Below, in pieces: positions 59,916 to 64,000 of a stretch of 64,000 bases of DNA. The notes below the pieces were generated by a model. That model made no database searches, had not been told where the DNA came from, and worked only from the letters and a program-made list of their open reading frames with translations. The first letter of the stretch is position 1; every line of letters begins with the position of its first letter. The stretch is from Delphinus delphis. Lineage: Eukaryota > Chordata > Mammalia > Artiodactyla > Delphinidae. A program made the translations under genes and the position numbers. The stretch is from the NCBI RefSeq assembly GCF_949987515.2, contig NC_082694.2:40299951-40363950 (forward strand), written 5' to 3'.

Positions 59916-60870
59916 AACTGAGTTAGGCACACACACACAAACTCACCAACAACCAAACAATAACTCCTTTCTTCTCTTGCCACACCCCCATATCTGCACC
60001 CACCATCATCCATCTGCTTCAAGAGTAGAAGCAGAAAAGGAAATAGGTCTGTGGAATATTCTGGGGTTAGAGGTGTCTTGCTATACCTGGCTGTAGAGGG
60101 TCATTGCTGTAGAAAGCTGTACTTTTCTGTGAGCTTTATTTTGTCCGTATCTCTTTCTTACTGTTATAGGGGTCAGTCATGTGAGAAAGCCAGGGAGCCT
60201 GGAGATTGTTATGCACCAAATTCTGTCCAATATATATTTCATAGGGGCATATTTCTTGCATCTACAGAAAGTCACATGCTATTACAATCATTTTAACATC
60301 GACATTTCCTTTTTGTAGACTGTATTCGTTCTGTTTCCATCTTCACAAATACTTCCTAACTCTGCATATCATTTCTCTCTCAACCACCACTTGCTCCTCT
60401 CTCCACTTTTCTCCGCTCCGTTGGAAGAAAGAGTCTTTGGTCTGTAGAACGTATCCTAAACTTTAATCTACCAACACTGTTCACAACAATACGGATTTTT
60501 TTCTCACCCTTCATCTATACCATGGGATCAACTCATTGCCCTCTTGACCTCTTCTGGGAGTAGAATTAATACTACACACATGTTCCCTATGATGCTTTAT
60601 TTTGGGGTTGGATCAGTGGTATATTTCCAGTCTTCTTTGTTGTGTCTGATTCAGTGTCAGTGCAGTTTGAACCATGGGGTATGTCCCCACCTGCCACTTT
60701 TTGTCAGGATCTGCTTGGAACTAAGAGTCCAGGAAGAAAGGCTTTAAATGAGCAAAATGAATGAAGGAGGAAAGAAGGCAGTACATAAACAACAGAGATT
60801 TTGCTGCAATTAAATGGGGGAGTGTGATCAGATGGAAGCTGGTTAATACTTTCAATATTTACCAACGATG

Positions 60871-60897
60871 ATTTGTGATGGGATAGTCATCACAAAT
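60871..60897. repeat. 10-bp perfect inverted repeat, 7-base loop
   Basis: 'atttgtgatg' (60871-60880) and 'catcacaaat' (60888-60897) flank 'ggatagt'. A modest hairpin. Confidence 0.95.
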
Positions 60898-61479
60898 AGT
60901 CATGGATAAGTATCTTCAGCCTAGAATCCTGCCAGGCCTCTCCAGACAAGAAATATTCAATATGTTTACCAGATTAATAAAATATATTCCATGAAAACCA
61001 CTGCAGGTCTTATGCAGTGATTTAACACTGGCAGAAAAGCAAACAAGACAATAATTTGACTGATAAAAGGGATGGATTCACATTTGCCCTGTCCTGAGTT
61101 GTAATTGCTTTATTCATTTGAATGTTCTCAGGACTATATAGTTTTAGGATTGGAACTTGGAGAGGGCCATTTTCTAAAACTAACCTGTGAAACTACTCAA
61201 AGTGAGCTCCAGTCCCACATTATTAGAAGATGATGTAAACTTTGGGAGACAGGAAGGCATGGGGAATAACTTACCTAGTAAACACTTCATTCATTTTGGC
61301 CTCCTAGCATCTGAGGCCATTTCCTTGTTTTAGAGAATACCCATCTTATTTAACAGAGCCTGCCTCTTAATATGCAGTCTCAGAATTCCAGATATTTGCT
61401 TTCTTAAGCATCCTTGCAACTAAGTGTAGGACCTCTACCTTAGGCTCATGACCTGGGCACTACAGCCCAGACATGCTGA

Positions 61480-61848
61480 CTCCAGACATTGATTTTGAAG
61501 CTAGTAACACATTATTGGAAAAACAGGGATCCTCTTGTGGCTGGCAGTGGCCAGTGGCTACATGTGCTTTACAAAAGCAGCAGTAGCTTTAACAGTAGAC
61601 TCTCATGTCTAGCTTGGGTGGTGCTGATTGTGTGAACTGGAGTCAATGCAGTCCCGTGGCTGCAGCCATGGTATCTTCATGGGGCCACTCCGACTGTGTG
61701 ATCTGGAGAATTGCTTCTAACTGCATAGGCTGCAAGCCTGGTTTCCCCAAACCTTTTGGAGATTATGTGAGCTATGATATAACCTCTGGTTAATAAGTTA
61801 ACCAGAATTGACTTCTGTTGCTTATAACTAACACCTTAACTAATACAA
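61480..61848 (+). mobile_element. possible ERVL-type LTR
   Basis: The final part ('aaaccttttggagattatgt', 'ttgacttctgttgcttataa', 'accttaactaataca') resembles the 3' end of ERVL/MLT2-like LTRs ('gtttctgttgcttgcaac...gactaatacag'). The 5' boundary is a guess. Confidence 0.4.
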
Positions 61849-61881
61849 AGCCAAGGATAGACCCAGAAGTGATTTGGCTAT

Positions 61882-62459
61882 TGTATTAGTTTTTAATTGC
61901 TGTTTAACAAATTAACAAAAACTTAGTGGCTTAAAACAACAAACATTTATCATCTCACACTTTCCATGGGTCAGCCATCAAGGCATGGTATATCTGTATC
62001 CTCTGCTCAGGATCTCAAAAAGATGTAATCAAGATGTTGGCTGAGTTGCATTCTCATCAGAGACTCGACTGAAGAAGGATTTGTTTCCAAGCTCCCTCAG
62101 CTTGTTAGCAGAATTCATTTTTTTGCAGCTGTAGAATTTGTGGTGGCTTGTTTGATTAAGTCCAGTAGGATGGAGTTGCAAACCTTTAGACATTCTTTGA
62201 AATAGCTCACCTGATTTGGCCAGGACTGCCCAAGATAATCTCCCTTTTGATTTAACAGAGTGTTTCTATTTGGTGCTTTAATGATATCAGTAAAATCCTT
62301 CCACCTTTGCCATATAAGGTAATTTAATCAGAAGAGTAACATCCCATCACCTTAGCCATATTCTAGTGGTTAGAATCAAGTGGCATGTCCTGCCTGCTCT
62401 CAAGAACCCATACAAGAGTGTGGGTCATTAGGGGTCATCTTAGAATTCTGCCTTCCACA
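61882..62459 (-). mobile_element. MLT1-type LTR (ERVL-MaLR), long form, antisense
   Basis: Reads as a MaLR LTR in reverse: 'tagtggcttaaaacaacaaa', 'tttatcatctcacactttcc', 'gttggctgagttgcattctc', 'agagtaacatcccatcacct', 'gccatattctagtggttaga' and 'tcttagaattctgccttcca', bounded by TG and CA ends (61882, about 62459). No internal retroviral sequence follows. Confidence 0.75.
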
Positions 62460-62511
62460 GTTGTGTTCACACACATGCATCTTTATGCAACTGAACTTAC
62501 CATTTCAAATT

Positions 62512-62764
62512 GAGCTTTTTTTTTTTTGGCATGATTCTTTTTTATTATTATTTATTTATTGGGGTATAGTTGTTTTACAATGTGTTAGTTCCTACTGTAC
62601 AGCAAAGTGGAGTTTGCCTGTGCTATACAGCAGGTTCTTATTAGTTATCTATTTTATACATATTAGTGTATATACATCAATCCCAATCTCCCAATTCATC
62701 CCACCACCACCACTCCATCCCACGCTTTCCCCCCTTGGTGTCCATACATCTGTTCTCTACATAA
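62512..62764 (-). mobile_element. 5'-truncated L1 3' end, antisense
   Basis: A T run (62517-62528), then 'attggggtatagttgtttta', 'gcctgtgctatacagcaggt', 'caatcccaatctcccaattc' and 'ttggtgtccatacatctgtt' are the reverse complement of a cetartiodactyl-type L1 3' UTR. About 250 bases were copied. No clear target duplication was found. Confidence 0.88.
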
Positions 62765-64000
62765 TGGTTCCTAGTAAAAATCCTCCTAGTGGTATTAGGG
62801 CCCTCCATAAAATCCTACCTTGAAGAAAGGATTTCCTTTTGAGTTAATAAGCTGTACTCTGAATTAGATGATGATTTTGCTCCCAAGTTTATAAAAAGAT
62901 GATACAATTTTGTTACATAGCTATAGACTGACTAAGCCTGTACTTGTTTGGATTACCAGAGAGTAATTAAGGTTAATAAGTTCAGAGAATCTGTGGGTAA
63001 TTAGTACATGGGGAGCTTAGCCTGTGTTTGCCTGGCTGTTCTCAATAAAAGGTCCTCCTCCACCCAGTGAAATCCCCCCAAAAGGTGAAGCCCTCTTGGT
63101 TGAGCAGCCTGTCAGTGTCTGTTCTGTGCAGTTACTGTTCCATACACTGGGACCTGCTCACAGAATTGCCATCCTGATTGGCTAGGGCTGAGGCAATGCT
63201 GCTTAGAGAGGGACCTCATGGGCTGCTCAGTTGTTAACTCCCCTTCCTTGCCCCCTGCACCATCTTGGCATCTTGCCCATGAGACCAGTGTAAGACCCGG
63301 AGTGTGTCTTGCTCTCTTCCGCACTGAGAACCTTCATTTTCTCCATGAGATGTAGAGGTGGTAGGAGTTGGCCATAAGCTTGCTTTTTGTTTTTACTTCT
63401 TTCTGGTGAATTCATGTTCCCTAAGGGCCCACACAATTTAATTAAAATAACTTGCTCTTAGTTTTGCCTTCAGAAATAGAAGATTATTTTTGTAAACAGG
63501 CTAAAAAATGGTGGGAGATAGGAGTCAAAGTTGTTTTCTGGAGTGTGATAGGAAGCACAAAATTAACTTAGACTGTCACAATCTTCTGGACTTTCAAGAC
63601 TGTTATTTATTGCGCGTGTGATGTCTGGCATTCGTTTAAAAGGCAAATGTGTATCATTCTAATCTAATTCGTTCATTAAAATTTTAACTATGCTTAACTG
63701 GAGAAGGAATTCATCTTTATGTTTTGATGAGGCTTTCTCCCTCGTATATTTTCACTTCTCTTCTCCACTGATTTTTCTTGTCATTAAATGCAAGTTCAAG
63801 GCTCTCTTAATCTTAAAGCCAGCAAGCAAATGAACAAAGTCTCTGTGGTCCGAAGTTCCCTGCTAGCTACTGCCCTGGCTTGCCGCTTATCTTCACAGTC
63901 ACGTTCTTCAGAATCTACAGAACTTGGTCTCTTCTTTCTTACCTCTCGTTTACTCTGCAGCCCACACTGATCAGACTCTGCCCTTGCTAGCTCGTTGAAA
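62765..64000. other. single-copy noncoding sequence
   Basis: No repeat or gene recognised to the end of the window. The part 63,050-63,330 is less AT-rich, and minus-strand open frames there (63112-63324, 63227-63436) have no recognisable features. Confidence 0.4.

Larger units (their letters stand above)
59723..61480. other. single-copy sequence
   Basis: No gene or family recognised. It contains an (AT)n tract at 59884-59913 and a 10-bp hairpin at 60871-60897. Confidence 0.4.

Noticed and set aside
1..64000. CRISPR arrays, operons, prokaryotic promoters or integrated bacterial elements
   Set aside because: Nothing of the kind is present. Repeat types and composition are those of a mammalian nuclear genome.

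Overview
The window looks like cetacean (whale or dolphin) nuclear DNA. It is AT-rich and dense in LINE-1. It carries several tRNA-derived CHR-type SINEs (conserved start 'ggcttccctggtggcgcagtgg') of the kind typical of Cetacea and relatives. I saw no primate Alu, rodent B1/B2, ruminant BovB or pig PRE elements. Mammal-wide relics are also present: MIR, L2, L3/CR1, MER20 and MLT1 LTRs. No protein-coding exon, rRNA or tRNA gene can be recognised, so this is most likely intergenic or deep intronic sequence.

Layout. 1-14 kb: mostly single-copy sequence with scattered old relics (MER20, MLT1 LTRs, an L3/CR1 piece, a short L1 with a perfect target-site duplication, one SINE). 14.3-31 kb: a pile of ancient L1 copies, one with a 187-bp internal tandem duplication, cut by SINEs and by a 5.2-kb younger L1. 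31-33.5 kb: single-copy. 33.5-40.7 kb: a structurally full-length, coding-dead L1 on the minus strand, with a CpG-rich 5' UTR. 40.7-43.7 kb: an L3/CR1 piece, single-copy DNA and a composite retro-insertion. 43.7-47.7 kb: an ancient antisense L1 carrying three SINEs. 47.7-54.2 kb: mostly single-copy, with an MLT1 LTR, MIRs, compound microsatellites and two exon-like segments with strong splice signals. 54.2-59.1 kb: a rearranged three-part L1. 59-64 kb: L2, LTR and L1 relics in single-copy sequence.

The long open frames are nearly all L1 ORF1/ORF2 remnants; each copy has stops or frameshifts. The points most worth checking are the two exon-like segments at 51,475-51,547 and 53,751-53,817, the composite insertion at 42,429-43,275, the three-part L1 at 54,188-59,094, and a perfect 20-bp hairpin at 14,093-14,140. 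Repeat family names were assigned by eye and need RepeatMasker confirmation.
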